Numbered from the stretch's first letter, positions 26,496 through 35,953 are shown. The stretch: 64,000 nucleotides of DNA from Terrisporobacter petrolearius (GCF_020748185.1 NZ_JAHZMO010000006.1:62001-126000); one strand, 5' to 3'. Notes: a model not told the origin generated them from the sequence alone. Program-made: numbers and translations.

Positions 26496-26525
26496 TTATA
26501 ATGACAAAGGAAGGAGATTAACGAG

Positions 26526-27371
26526 ATGGATGAGATTAAAATAATATGTGATAGTTTGTCTGATGTTAACAAAGAATACTTAGAAAAGTATGATATAGAT
26601 GTTGTACCACTAACGGTTATACTTAATGAAAAGGAATATAGAGATGGTATAGATATGCAGCCAGAGGAATTTTATAGAATTTTAAGGGAGGAAAATGCAT
26701 ATCCAAAAACTTCTCAAGCTACTTATGCTCAATTTAAAGAAATTTTTGATAAATACACAAAAGATGGTAAGAAAATATTATATATATCAGGATCTGCAGT
26801 AGCTACAGGTACATGTCAAAGTGCTATAATGGCTAAAAATGATACTGAAGGAGAAATATATATATATGATAGTAATAATTTAACTTTTGGGGCAGGTTTC
26901 TTTGTCGTTAAAGCAGCTGAAATGATAAATGAGGGTAAAACAATAGAAGAAGTGTTTAAAGCATTAGATGAAATTAAAGAAAAATATGTTCTTATGTTTT
27001 CAGTAGATACTTTAGAATACTTAAAAAAAGGTGGAAGAATATCTTCTACTAAGGCAACTGTAGGTAGTTTATTAAATATAAAACCCATATTAGAGGTTAA
27101 GGACGGATTAGTTTCTCAAGTTGGCCAAGTAAGAGGTAAGAAAAACGTACTAAACAAAATGATTGAATGCATTAAGGAAAGATTAGGGGACGACTTAGAG
27201 CAAGAAGAAGTTTACATAGGATATAGTGATGACTTGAAAGAAAGAGAAAAGCTTACTGAAATAGCTAAAGAAGTTTTCAAACCTAAAAAAATAGGATATT
27301 TTATAATAGGCACTTGTGTTGGTTCACATTCAGGCCCTGGTGTAGGTGGAATATTAGTATTTAAAAAATAG
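26526..27371 (+). CDS. DegV-family fatty-acid-binding protein
   Basis: The 281-residue protein begins IKIICDSLSDVNKEYLEKYDIDVVPL, the DegV hallmark (xxIxxDSxxDL...VxPL). It includes EFYRILREENAYPKTSQAT and the C-terminal GSHSGPGVGGI that closes the fatty-acid site. DegV/FakB proteins hold a fatty acid for phosphorylation by FakA; no fakA is seen here. AAGGAGA site upstream of ATG, terminator downstream. Confidence 0.9.
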   Translation: MDEIKIICDSLSDVNKEYLEKYDIDVVPLTVILNEKEYRDGIDMQPEEFYRILREENAYPKTSQATYAQFKEIFDKYTKDGKKILYISGSAVATGTCQSAIMAKNDTEGEIYIYDSNNLTFGAGFFVVKAAEMINEGKTIEEVFKALDEIKEKYVLMFSVDTLEYLKKGGRISSTKATVGSLLNIKPILEVKDGLVSQVGQVRGKKNVLNKMIECIKERLGDDLEQEEVYIGYSDDLKEREKLTEIAKEVFKPKKIGYFIIGTCVGSHSGPGVGGILVFKK

Positions 27372-27379
27372 AAAAAATT

Positions 27380-27407
27380 AAGGAGGTATTAAAGACCTCT
27401 TTTTTTT
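27380..27407 (+). terminator. Rho-independent terminator after degV
   Basis: An eight-base stem (27380-27387 with 27395-27402, one G-T pair) is followed by an eight-base T-run. Confidence 0.8.
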
Positions 27408-27597
27408 ATGTAAAAATATTCGGCATAATATGCACAAATATGTAATGAAATGCAAAAATATTCTGTAAATAAAACATTAATATGTAAATAAATTATAATA
27501 TAGTGTATCATATTTAAAATAATGACTAGTAATTTGATGAAAAATGTAAAAAAAATTTTAAATAGTATAGATAAAATATTAAAAATAGTATAAAATA

Positions 27598-27629
27598 AAA
27601 AATATAAGAGACGAAATACTTATATTTTT
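27598..27629 (+). promoter_or_regulatory. Leader hairpin next to the ribosome site of the BMP lipoprotein gene
   Basis: An 11-bp perfect stem (27598-27608 with 27619-27629) and a ten-base loop end one base before CAGGAGGG. The 3' arm ends in five T. It could limit translation or act as a weak terminator. Confidence 0.5.
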
Positions 27630-27641
27630 CAGGAGGGACTT

Positions 27642-28676
27642 ATGAAATTAAAAAAATTAGTAGCTTTATCATTAACAATGGTAATGTCTGTAGGTTTATT
27701 AGTTGGATGTGGATCTAAAAAAGATGAAGCATCAGAGAAGGTAATAAAAATAGGTATGATAACTGATGTTGGTGGGGTGCATGATGAATCATTCAACCAA
27801 TCTTCGTGGGAAGGTTTGCAAGCAGTTGAAAAAGAATTAGGAAAAGATAAAATTGAAGTTAAAGTTTTAGAATCAAAACAAGATTCAGATTATGATTCAA
27901 ATATAGATCAATTTATAGATCAAGATATGGACCTTATAATAGGTGTTGGATATAAATTAGATAAGTCTATAGAAAAAGCATCTAAGGCTTATCCAGAGCA
28001 ACAATTTGCAATAGTAGATTACGCTTACGAAAAACAACCAGAAAATGTAACTTCTTTATTATTTGAAGATAACGCTTCTTCTTACTTAACAGGATTAATA
28101 GCTGGCAAGATGACAAAAACTAATAAAGTTGGTTTTATAGGTGGTATGAAAGGTGTAGTTATATCTAAATTCGAAAACGGATTTAAAGCTGGTGTTAGGG
28201 ATGCTAACCCAAAAGCAAAAATATCAGTACAATATGCAAATAGCTTTTCTGATCAAGCTTTAGGAAAATCTATAGCAAATTCAATGGTTAAAAATGGTGT
28301 AGACGTAGTATTCCCAGCTGCAGGTGCTGTTGGAACTGGTGCTATAGAATCAGTTAAAGAAAATGGGAAAATGGCTATAGGTGTTGATAGAGACCAAAAT
28401 TCATTAGCTCCAGATAACGTAATAACTTCAGCTATGAAAAATATAGATGTTGCTGTTGGTAACTTAGCAAAATCATTTGTTGACGGTTCTTATAAATCAG
28501 GTGAAGTTATAATAGGTTCATTAGCAACAGGAGGCGTTGGTATAGCTCCAACTTCAGACAAAAATGTTCCAGCTGACGTATTAGAATATGTTGAAGCTAA
28601 AACTAAAGAAATAGTTGATGGAAAAATAAAAGTTCCAGCAACTGATAAAGAATACAAAGAATTATACGAAAAATAA
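27642..28676 (+). CDS. BMP-family nucleoside-binding lipoprotein of an ABC importer
   Basis: The 344-residue lipoprotein has a signal peptide ending LLVGCGSKK, with the lipid-bearing Cys at 23. The BMP/Med fold follows: KIGMITDVGGVHDESFNQSSW, then GVGYKLDKSIEKAS, then NSFSDQALGKSIANSMVKNG, then MAIGVDRDQNSLAPDN. Family members deliver purine or other nucleosides to ABC permeases like those encoded at 29074-32661. A strong AGGAGGG site precedes ATG and a terminator separates it from the transporter genes, so solute-binding protein can be made in excess. Confidence 0.9.
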   Translation: MKLKKLVALSLTMVMSVGLLVGCGSKKDEASEKVIKIGMITDVGGVHDESFNQSSWEGLQAVEKELGKDKIEVKVLESKQDSDYDSNIDQFIDQDMDLIIGVGYKLDKSIEKASKAYPEQQFAIVDYAYEKQPENVTSLLFEDNASSYLTGLIAGKMTKTNKVGFIGGMKGVVISKFENGFKAGVRDANPKAKISVQYANSFSDQALGKSIANSMVKNGVDVVFPAAGAVGTGAIESVKENGKMAIGVDRDQNSLAPDNVITSAMKNIDVAVGNLAKSFVDGSYKSGEVIIGSLATGGVGIAPTSDKNVPADVLEYVEAKTKEIVDGKIKVPATDKEYKELYEK

Positions 28677-28705
28677 AAATCTTAGGGTATAAATTCTTAA
28701 AATAC

Positions 28706-28750
28706 ATATTCCACCAAAGAATATATATTCTCTGGTGGAATATTTTTTTT
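28706..28750 (+). terminator. Rho-independent terminator after the BMP lipoprotein gene
   Basis: An 11-bp outer stem (28706-28716 with 28733-28743) with a self-complementary inner segment is followed by T8. Confidence 0.88.
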
Positions 28751-28818
28751 GATATACTATTCAACTATAATAAATAATGTAATACATATAATAAAAATAT
28801 GGTAAATTTTTATAAATG

Positions 28819-28847
28819 TTGGCAAGAAGTATATAAAATGATATAAT
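28819..28847 (+). promoter_or_regulatory. Sigma-A promoter of the nucleoside ABC transporter genes
   Basis: TTGGCA at 28819-28824 and TATAAT at 28842-28847 are 17 bp apart, with a TGA extension before the -10 box. The implied leader is about 220 bases long and contains an attenuator. Confidence 0.7.
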
Positions 28848-28853
28848 TGTTTA

Positions 28854-29035
28854 GTTAAATATTGTACACTAATTACAATATAATATTTAAGTGATACACT
28901 AATTAACGATGGTAATGATTAAAAATCATATAATATTTTATCTTATAAATATGGAATCTATAAAAATTAATTCTGCTTAACAAATAGATTATATGATTTA
29001 TGGATAATATATAGATATATTATCCGTTTTTTATT
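28854..29035 (+). ncRNA. Structured attenuator leader of the nucleoside ABC transporter (class not recognised)
   Basis: Three elements lie between the promoter at 28819 and the ATPase gene. An 11-base direct repeat TACACTAATTA occurs at 28865 and 28895, exactly 30 bp apart. A 12-bp closing helix pairs 28923-28934 with 28988-28999. A rho-independent terminator pairs 29002-29012 with 29015-29025 and ends in GTTTTTTATT. A helix enclosing about 50 bases directly before a terminator is the usual riboswitch plan. The purine riboswitch core (GUUUCUACC and CCGUAAA loops) is not present, and the region is A/T-rich enough for chance helices, so the sensor is unassigned. The rest of the gap holds nothing else I can name. 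Confidence 0.5.
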
Positions 29036-29073
29036 ATGAAAAATATAGTCAGACAAGGAGGGCTAAAAAAGCT

Positions 29074-30645
29074 ATGAATAACAATAGCATTGACTACAGT
29101 CAAAAAGTTGTTGAAATGAAAAATATAACTAAAAAATTCGGCGACTTCATAGCAAATGACAACATTAATTTGACTGTGCATAAAGGAGAAGTGCATGCGC
29201 TTTTGGGAGAAAATGGAGCAGGTAAATCTACTCTTATGAATATATTATATGGACTTTATAATCCTACATCAGGAGAGATTTATATTAATGGAGAATTAGT
29301 AGATATAAGCAATCCAAATGTAGCAATATCAAAGGGTATAGGTATGGTACATCAACATTTTATGCTTGTTCAACCATTTACAGTAGCTGAAAATATAGTA
29401 CTAGGCACAGAGCCAACAAAAAATGCAGGTGCTTTAGATATGAAAAAAGCCATAGATGATGTTAAAGAAATATCATCAAAATATGGGTTATTCGTTGACC
29501 CTATGGCTAGAATTGAAGATATAACAGTGGGTATGCAGCAAAGAGTTGAAATATTAAAGGCATTATATAGAGGTGCAGAAACTTTAATTCTTGATGAACC
29601 TACAGCAGTTTTAACTCCACAAGAAATAACAGAACTTATTAATATTATAAGAAATTTAACAAAAGAAGGAAAATCAGTAATAATAATTACTCATAAACTT
29701 AAAGAAATAAAATCTATAGCAGATTACTGTACTGTAATTAGAAGAGGTAGATACATAGACACTGTAAAAGTAGCAGATGTAACGGAAAATGACTTAGCTG
29801 AAAAAATGGTAGGTAGAGAAGTCAACTTCAAGGTTGACAAAAAAGAAGCAAATACAACTAAAACAGTTTTATCAATTAGAGACCTAGTAGTAAAAGATAA
29901 TAGAAGAATAAGAGTTGTTGATGGGCTATCTTTAGAAGTAAAAGCAGGAGAAATACTTGGAATAGCTGGAATAGATGGAAATGGTCAATCAGAATTAGTT
30001 GAAGCGCTTACTGGTCTTAGGAAAGTTGAATCTGGTCTTGTAGAAATAAATGGCCAAGCAGTAGTAAACAACAAGCCAAAACAAATCTTCAAAAAAGGTA
30101 TAAAGAATATTCCTGAAGATAGACAAAAAAGAGGTCTTGTTTTAGATTATACAGTTGCTGAAAATATTGTTTTACAAAACTACAAGGACAATAAATATTC
30201 TAAAAATGGAATATTAAATACTGAAGCAATTAATAAAAAAGCTGAAGAAATAATTAAAAGATTTGATGTTAGACCCAATGATCTTAATGCTAAGGCAAGA
30301 GGACTATCTGGTGGGAACCAACAAAAAGTAATTATAGGTAGAGAAGTAACAAATATAGAAGCTTCTAGAGAAAACAGTCATGAACCACAACTATTAATAG
30401 CAACACAACCAACTAGAGGGTTAGACGTAGGAGCAATTGAATTTGTCCATAAATCACTAGTTGCTCAAAGAGATGCAGGAAATGGAGTTCTTTTAGTATC
30501 ATTAGAGCTTGATGAAGTAATGAATGTTTCTGATAGGATAGCAGTTATATATGAAGGAAAAATAGTTGATGTATTGGATGCAAAAGATGCAGATGAAAAT
30601 ACACTTGGAATGATGATGGCAGGAGGTGACTGTAATGGAAAATAG
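29074..30645 (+). CDS. Nucleoside ABC transporter ATP-binding protein (double ATPase)
   Basis: The 523-residue protein has two ABC domains, as in NupO/YufO and sugar-type importers. The first has Walker A GENGAGKST at 45-53, Q-loop MVHQHFMLVQPFTVAENIV and Walker B ETLILDEPTAVLTP near 170. The second has IAGIDGNGQSELVEALTG near 300 (degenerate Walker A), PEDRQKRGLVLDYTVAENIV, signature LSGGNQQKVIIGRE near 412 and TQPTRGLDVGA. It drives uptake of nucleosides captured by the BMP lipoprotein. AAGGAGG upstream. Its end overlaps the next gene by 11 bp. Confidence 0.93.
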   Translation: MNNNSIDYSQKVVEMKNITKKFGDFIANDNINLTVHKGEVHALLGENGAGKSTLMNILYGLYNPTSGEIYINGELVDISNPNVAISKGIGMVHQHFMLVQPFTVAENIVLGTEPTKNAGALDMKKAIDDVKEISSKYGLFVDPMARIEDITVGMQQRVEILKALYRGAETLILDEPTAVLTPQEITELINIIRNLTKEGKSVIIITHKLKEIKSIADYCTVIRRGRYIDTVKVADVTENDLAEKMVGREVNFKVDKKEANTTKTVLSIRDLVVKDNRRIRVVDGLSLEVKAGEILGIAGIDGNGQSELVEALTGLRKVESGLVEINGQAVVNNKPKQIFKKGIKNIPEDRQKRGLVLDYTVAENIVLQNYKDNKYSKNGILNTEAINKKAEEIIKRFDVRPNDLNAKARGLSGGNQQKVIIGREVTNIEASRENSHEPQLLIATQPTRGLDVGAIEFVHKSLVAQRDAGNGVLLVSLELDEVMNVSDRIAVIYEGKIVDVLDAKDADENTLGMMMAGGDCNGK

Positions 30646-31726
30646 CTTAAAAACTAAGAAAAAATCTTTTATAGATGATGCTGTTAAGTTTTCATTCTTA
30701 TCAATCCTTCTAGGTTTACTTGTTGGAGCAATAGTTCTTATTATTTCAGGAAACAGTCCTATAGAAGCTTATGGAGCTATGATTGAAGGTATAATTGGAA
30801 AGCCTAAATATATAGCGTGGACTATAATAAAGGCTACGCCATATATTCTTACGGGTCTTTCTATAGCATTTGCTTTTAAAACAGGATTATTTAATATAGG
30901 TGCAGAAGGCCAATTTATAATAGGTGCACTAGTTGCAACAGTAGTTGGATATAGTATTAATTTACCAGCTATAATTCATATTCCTTTAACAATGATTTTA
31001 GCTGGGCTTGCAGGAGGACTTTGGGGTTCAATAGCAGGTTTTCTAAAATCTAAGTTTGGAATAAATGAAGTTATAGCAACAATAATGCTAAACTGGATTG
31101 CTTTTTACTTAAGTAATTTCATGGTATCAAGTTCGTTTATATCGGTACCAAACAGTGAAGCTTCAGTAAATATACAAGATAGTGCAAGTATAGGCATAGA
31201 TTGGTTAAAAGGTTTAGTTGGGCCAGCTACTAGTGTCAACTGGGGTATAATTGTATCCATAGTTTTAGTACTTGCAATATGGTTTATATTAACAAAAACT
31301 ACTTTAGGTTTTGAGCTTAGAGCAGTTGGTCACAACAAAGATGCGGCAGAGTATGCTGGAATAGATGTTGGGAAATCAATATTAAAGTCTATGGCTATAG
31401 CAGGTTTATTAGCAGGAGTTGCAGGTGCGATACAAGTTATGGGTGTAACTCATAATATAACAGTTCTTGCAGCACAAGAAGGATATGGATTTGATGGTAT
31501 AGCAGTTGCTTTAATAGCAAACAGTAATCCGATAGGAGTAATATTCTCAGGATTATTATTTGGTGCATTTAAATACGGTGGAATAAAAATGCAATCTGTT
31601 GGATCACCATCAGAAGTAATAAATATAGTTATAGGATCCATAGTATTCTTTATTGCATTAAGTAATGGATTAAGAATGTTATATATAAAAATGAAACAAA
31701 AGAAAGCAAAAGGGGGTAATGTATAA
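30635..31726 (+). CDS. Nucleoside ABC transporter permease 1
   Basis: The 363-residue, multi-helix BPD_transp_2-family permease includes AWTIIKATPYILTGLSIAFAFKTGLFNIGAEGQF and NEVIATIMLNWIAFYLSN, and ends AIALSNGLRM-like. The frame is also open from GTG 30626, but AGGAGG at 30621-30626 is placed for ATG 30635. It is translationally coupled to the ATPase gene upstream (11-bp overlap) and to permease 2 (1-bp overlap). It resembles NupP/YufP. Confidence 0.9.
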   Translation: MENSLKTKKKSFIDDAVKFSFLSILLGLLVGAIVLIISGNSPIEAYGAMIEGIIGKPKYIAWTIIKATPYILTGLSIAFAFKTGLFNIGAEGQFIIGALVATVVGYSINLPAIIHIPLTMILAGLAGGLWGSIAGFLKSKFGINEVIATIMLNWIAFYLSNFMVSSSFISVPNSEASVNIQDSASIGIDWLKGLVGPATSVNWGIIVSIVLVLAIWFILTKTTLGFELRAVGHNKDAAEYAGIDVGKSILKSMAIAGLLAGVAGAIQVMGVTHNITVLAAQEGYGFDGIAVALIANSNPIGVIFSGLLFGAFKYGGIKMQSVGSPSEVINIVIGSIVFFIALSNGLRMLYIKMKQKKAKGGNV

Positions 31727-32661
31727 TGCAAGACTTAGCGATTATAATTAGTACAACGTTAATGTATTCAACTCCCCTTATATATACAGCATTAGGTGGA
31801 GTATTCTCTGAAAACTCAGGTATAGTTAATATAGGTTTAGAAGGTATGATGACAATAGGTGCATTTGCAGGAGCTGCAACTGGTTTTATAACAGGTAATC
31901 CTTGGTTAGCTTTTTTAGCAGGAGGATTAGCAGGAGCATTCTTTGCATTAATACATGCTTTTGCAACTATTAGCTTTAATGCAGACCACACAATATCAGG
32001 TGTTGCAATAAACTTATTGGCGCCAGGTTTTGCTTTATTTATATCTAAAATAATGTTTGCTGGAGCAACTACAACACCAACAATACCAATGGAGAATAAA
32101 ATACCAAGAATATTTAATGGCACATTTCCATCAGGTAGTATATTAGACACAATTTTTAATAACTATGCAACTGTATATCTTGCATTTGTATTAGTAATAG
32201 TAGCATACTATATTTTATATAAAACTAAGTTTGGTCTTAGAATAAGATCAGTTGGTGAGCATCCAGGTGCTGCAGATACATTAGGAATAAATGTTTCTAG
32301 AGTAAGATATAGTTCAGTTTTAATATCTGGATTTTTAGCAGGGCTTGGTGGGGCTTCAATGTCACTTGCATTAGTTTCTTCATTTAGACCTACATTAGTA
32401 TCTGGACAAGGGTATATAGCTATGGCAGCTGTTATATTCGGAAAATGGAGACCTCAATGGGCAGCACTTGCTTGCTTATTATTTGGTTTCTCTACAGCGT
32501 TATCTGTATACTTTGGAAGTCCAACATTACCATTTACAATAAATGAAAACTTATTATCTATGATACCTTATGTTGTAACATTAATAATATTAGTGTTATT
32601 TGTTAAGAGTTCTAAAGCTCCGTCAGCTTTAGGTAATCCTTACAAAAAGGGTGAAAGATAA
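31726..32661 (+). CDS. Nucleoside ABC transporter permease 2
   Basis: The 311-residue BPD_transp_2-family permease has YSTPLIYTALGGVFSENSGIVNIGLEG near the N-terminus, AGLGGASMSLALVSSFRP and GYIAMAAVIFGKWRPQWAAL. It resembles NupQ/YufQ. Its ATG overlaps the stop of permease 1 by one base, so the two subunits are made together. A terminator ends the operon. Confidence 0.9.
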   Translation: MQDLAIIISTTLMYSTPLIYTALGGVFSENSGIVNIGLEGMMTIGAFAGAATGFITGNPWLAFLAGGLAGAFFALIHAFATISFNADHTISGVAINLLAPGFALFISKIMFAGATTTPTIPMENKIPRIFNGTFPSGSILDTIFNNYATVYLAFVLVIVAYYILYKTKFGLRIRSVGEHPGAADTLGINVSRVRYSSVLISGFLAGLGGASMSLALVSSFRPTLVSGQGYIAMAAVIFGKWRPQWAALACLLFGFSTALSVYFGSPTLPFTINENLLSMIPYVVTLIILVLFVKSSKAPSALGNPYKKGER

Positions 32662-32667
32662 TCAATT

Positions 32668-32701
32668 AAAAGCTATGAAAATTAAATTTTCATGGCTTTT
32701 T
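32668..32701 (+). terminator. Rho-independent terminator of the nucleoside ABC operon
   Basis: A 15-bp stem with one G-T pair (32668-32682 with 32686-32700), three-base loop and T-run. Confidence 0.85.
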
Positions 32702-32893
32702 GCGTATTTTTATGCATAGAAAAATATATTTAATTTCAACTTATAAAATTTTAAAAAATGTTTAATAATATAACTATCGGTAAAATTATAAATAATTTAT
32801 CGGGGTAAAGTGTATTAAAACCATGACAATATATAAAAAACGATGTATTAAACTAGAATAAGTTTCTTTTAATTATTTGGAAGGGGCGATACA

Positions 32894-33688
32894 ATGACAG
32901 ACAGAATGATGCAAATAAGTTTTTTACCCCAAGATATAGGACTAATTAAAGAATATTTCCATGGAAAGAATTACTCTAAACTGATTAGTTATGATAAAAC
33001 TTTAGACAGTATATATGTGAATATGTCTAAAATGAAAAGTTGTGACACACTTTGCTCAGGTATTGCAGACTTAATAATAAGTTTGATAAAAGAAAGAGAT
33101 TTAAAAGAGTACATATGGAAAACTTACACTAATATAAGTGAAGAGGATAAAAAAAGTGTATATATAGAAGCTGTAAATTTATTTGACAAAAAAGAAGATT
33201 TTATAAAAGAAACTATATACAGTAAAGTAAATGAATTTATTATAGAAAATAACGATTTAAACTTAGAAGGTTTTGTTAAATTCAGAATGAAAGATTTTAT
33301 TAGTTATATTTCTATATTAAGTGATATTGCAATGGAAGAACATTTGATAAAAAGGGATAAAAAAGAATTCTTAGACTCTTTAAAATATTTTATCGATATA
33401 CAAGAAGAAAAAATGGAACTACTTAGAATTACAATTATGAAAGATGGTAACTTTGTCCTAAGTGATGAAAATGGAAGCGAGGTTGAAAATCTTAATAACG
33501 AAGAACTTATGAATCTTGCTATGTCAGAAGACTTAAATAAAGAAGATATTTTAATAAGTGCAATAATGACATTATGTCCTAAGAAAATAGAAATACTTGA
33601 TAATTCAAATAACCACAAATCAAAAGATATTATAGAAATGGTAAATCTATTATTTGAAGGGAAAGTAACGGTAATATATAGTAATTAA
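32894..33688 (+). CDS. ytxC: YtxC-like sporulation-associated protein
   Basis: The 264-residue protein has the YtxC features: LEGFVKFRMKDFISYISILSDIAMEEHLI, LKYFIDIQEEKMELL and a C-terminal EILDNSNNHKSKDIIEMVNLLFEGKVTV. YtxC precedes thrS in Bacillus and many Clostridia; it is linked to sporulation by gene neighbourhood and its biochemical role is unknown. No signal or membrane segment is evident. GGAAGGGG upstream of ATG. Confidence 0.8.
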   Translation: MTDRMMQISFLPQDIGLIKEYFHGKNYSKLISYDKTLDSIYVNMSKMKSCDTLCSGIADLIISLIKERDLKEYIWKTYTNISEEDKKSVYIEAVNLFDKKEDFIKETIYSKVNEFIIENNDLNLEGFVKFRMKDFISYISILSDIAMEEHLIKRDKKEFLDSLKYFIDIQEEKMELLRITIMKDGNFVLSDENGSEVENLNNEELMNLAMSEDLNKEDILISAIMTLCPKKIEILDNSNNHKSKDIIEMVNLLFEGKVTVIYSN

Positions 33689-33702
33689 TTATTATATTAT
33701 GG

Positions 33703-33731
33703 TTGAATGATAAATACCTATCTGATATAAT
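33703..33731 (+). promoter_or_regulatory. thrS: Sigma-A promoter of thrS
   Basis: TTGAAT at 33703-33708 and TATAAT at 33726-33731 with 17-bp spacing and a TGA extension. Transcription would begin about 10 bp ahead of the T-box stem I. Confidence 0.75.
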
Positions 33732-33747
33732 TAAAATTAATTAAAAA

Positions 33748-33993
33748 TAGTGCTATGAAGAGACAAAGTAAAATAGATACATTGTTTTACAGAGAAGATG
33801 AGCCTTGGCTGTGAGCTTGTCTAAAACAATCCTATTTGAAAACTAACTTGGAGCAGAATTTAGTAACATTTACATGTGAAAGTATTCGGTTGACAACCTT
33901 ATAGTCATCAAGAGGATATATATTTTTATATATCAACTTGGGTGGAACCACGAGATATAACTCGTCCCAATTTTTATGGGACGAGTTTTTTTT
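33748..33993 (+). promoter_or_regulatory. T-box leader sensing uncharged tRNA-Thr
   Basis: The invariant T-box core GGGTGGAACCACG lies at 33940-33952. The stem I segment starts near GCTATGAAGAGA, and the conserved GGAGCAG follows the specifier loop. The specifier reads ACT (33842-33844, in GAAAACTAACTTGGAGC), a threonine codon. A perfect terminator stem (33959-33969 with 33977-33987) and T8 follow. Uncharged tRNA-Thr should pair with ACT and the T-box and prevent termination, turning on thrS. Confidence 0.93.
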
Positions 33994-34027
33994 ATTGTTA
34001 AAATAATATATTTTAGGAGGCAAAATT

Positions 34028-35947
34028 ATGATACAAGTTACATTAAAAGACGGATCAGTAAAAGAATTTGAAAATGAACTTTCTGTCTTAGAAATTGCGA
34101 AATCAATAAGTGAAGGTTTAGCAAGAGCTGTTGTTGCAGCATCTATTAATGATGAGGTAGTAGGCCTTGATTATGTGGTTAAGGAAGACTGTACATTAAA
34201 CTTATTTAAGTTTGATGATGTAGAAGGAAAAGATGTTTTTAGGCATACTTCTGCACATATGCTAGCACAAGCTATAAAAAGATTATATCCTAATGCTAAA
34301 TTTGCAATAGGACCAAGCATAGAAAATGGATTTTACTATGATATAGATTTAGAAGAAAGATTAACTATGGAAGATCTTGCAAAACTTGAAGCTGAAATGA
34401 AAAAAATAGCTAAAGAAGATCAAAAGCTTGAAAGATTTGAATTACCAAAAGAAGAAGCTTTAGCTTGGGCTAAAGAAAATGGTGAAATATACAAAGAAGA
34501 GTTAATAAACGACTTACCAGAAGGTGAAATAATATCATTCTATAAACAAGGTGATTTCACTGATTTATGTAGAGGACCACACTTATTATCTACTAAAAAA
34601 GTAAAAGCTGTTAAATTACTTAGTGTAGCAGGTGCTTATTGGCGTGGAGACGAAAAGAACAAAATGCTTCAAAGAATCTATGGTATATCTTTTGAGAAGA
34701 ATAAAGACTTAGAAGAATACTTACATTTATTAGAAGAAGCTAAGAAAAGAGACCATAGAAAATTAGGTAAAGAATTAGATTTGTTCTTTATACCAGAAGA
34801 AGGCCCAGGATTTCCTCTATTTTTACCAAAAGGTATGGAGCTTAAAAATGCTTTATTAAAATTCTGGAGAGAAATACATAAAGAGGATGGATATGTAGAA
34901 ATAGAAACTCCAATAATATTAAATCAAAAACTATGGGAAACATCAGGTCACTGGTACAACTACAAAGAAAATATGTATACTGTTAATATAGATGAAGAAT
35001 TATATGCTATAAAACCAATGAACTGTCCTGGTTCATTAATATATTATAACCATAAACCTCATTCATACAAAGAATTCCCAATGAAGGTTGCTGAGCTTGG
35101 TAGAGTTCATAGACATGAGTTATCAGGTGCATTACATGGATTAATGAGGGTTAGAGCATTCACTCAAGATGATGCACATATATACATGTTACCAGAACAA
35201 ATAAAAGAACAAATAAAAGGTGTTGTAGACTTAATAGATAGAGTGTATAAGACTTTTGGATTTGAATATCATTTAGAATTATCTACTAGACCTGAAAAAT
35301 CAATGGGTACTGATGAAGAGTGGGAAGTAGCAGAAAATGGATTAAGAGAAGCTTTGGAAGAGTTAAATCTACCTTATATATTAAATGAAGGAGATGGAGC
35401 ATTCTATGGACCTAAGATAGACTTCCACTTAAGAGACTGTATAGGAAGAACATGGCAATGTGGAACTATCCAGTTAGATATGCAAAACCCTCAAAGATTT
35501 GATATAACTTATATGGGACAAGATGGTGAAAAACATAGACCTGTTATGATACACAGAGTTGCATTTGGAAGTATAGAAAGATTTATAGGAATATTAATAG
35601 AACAATATGCTGGTAAATTCCCAGTATGGTTAGCTCCAACTCAAGTTAAAATATTACCTATATCAGACAAATACATGGACTATGCAAATGAAGTTAAAAA
35701 AGCTTTATTTGATGCAGGTGTAAGAGTTGAGATGGATGATAGAGCAGAAAAAATAGGATTTAAAATAAGAGAAGCACAACTAGAAAAAGTACCTTATATG
35801 TTAGTTGTAGGAGAAAAAGAAGCTGCAGAAAACCAAGTTGCTGTTAGATCGAGAGATAAAGGCGAAATGGGAAGTATGAATTTAAATGATTTCGTATCTG
35901 TGGTAGTAAAAGAAGATGAAGAAAGAGTTAATATAGTTGAACAATAA
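34028..35947 (+). CDS. thrS: Threonyl-tRNA synthetase
   Basis: Class II synthetase of 639 residues charging tRNA-Thr. Domains in order: TGS (1-62, MIQVTLKDGSVKEFE), second additional/editing domain (65-240, DVFRHTSAHMLAQAI with the HxxxH, and CRGPHL). The catalytic core (245-535) has motif 2 VHRHELSGALHGLMRVRAFTQDD and the zinc-binding MNCPGS, and the anticodon-binding domain follows (LAPTQVKILP to the end). AGGAGG at the ATG. Expression is set by the T-box upstream. Confidence 0.97.
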   Translation: MIQVTLKDGSVKEFENELSVLEIAKSISEGLARAVVAASINDEVVGLDYVVKEDCTLNLFKFDDVEGKDVFRHTSAHMLAQAIKRLYPNAKFAIGPSIENGFYYDIDLEERLTMEDLAKLEAEMKKIAKEDQKLERFELPKEEALAWAKENGEIYKEELINDLPEGEIISFYKQGDFTDLCRGPHLLSTKKVKAVKLLSVAGAYWRGDEKNKMLQRIYGISFEKNKDLEEYLHLLEEAKKRDHRKLGKELDLFFIPEEGPGFPLFLPKGMELKNALLKFWREIHKEDGYVEIETPIILNQKLWETSGHWYNYKENMYTVNIDEELYAIKPMNCPGSLIYYNHKPHSYKEFPMKVAELGRVHRHELSGALHGLMRVRAFTQDDAHIYMLPEQIKEQIKGVVDLIDRVYKTFGFEYHLELSTRPEKSMGTDEEWEVAENGLREALEELNLPYILNEGDGAFYGPKIDFHLRDCIGRTWQCGTIQLDMQNPQRFDITYMGQDGEKHRPVMIHRVAFGSIERFIGILIEQYAGKFPVWLAPTQVKILPISDKYMDYANEVKKALFDAGVRVEMDDRAEKIGFKIREAQLEKVPYMLVVGEKEAAENQVAVRSRDKGEMGSMNLNDFVSVVVKEDEERVNIVEQ

Positions 35948-35953
35948 TTAATA

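Noticed and set aside
28921..28999. Purine riboswitch before the nucleoside transporter
   Set aside because: The closing helix contains CATATAAT, and ATATGG follows, as in purine aptamers. The GUUUCUACC junction and CCGUAAA loop are missing, and too few bases remain for the third helix.
31650..32150. Minus-strand 166-codon frame
   Set aside because: It is antisense to permease 2 of the nucleoside transporter and only mirrors its codon bias.
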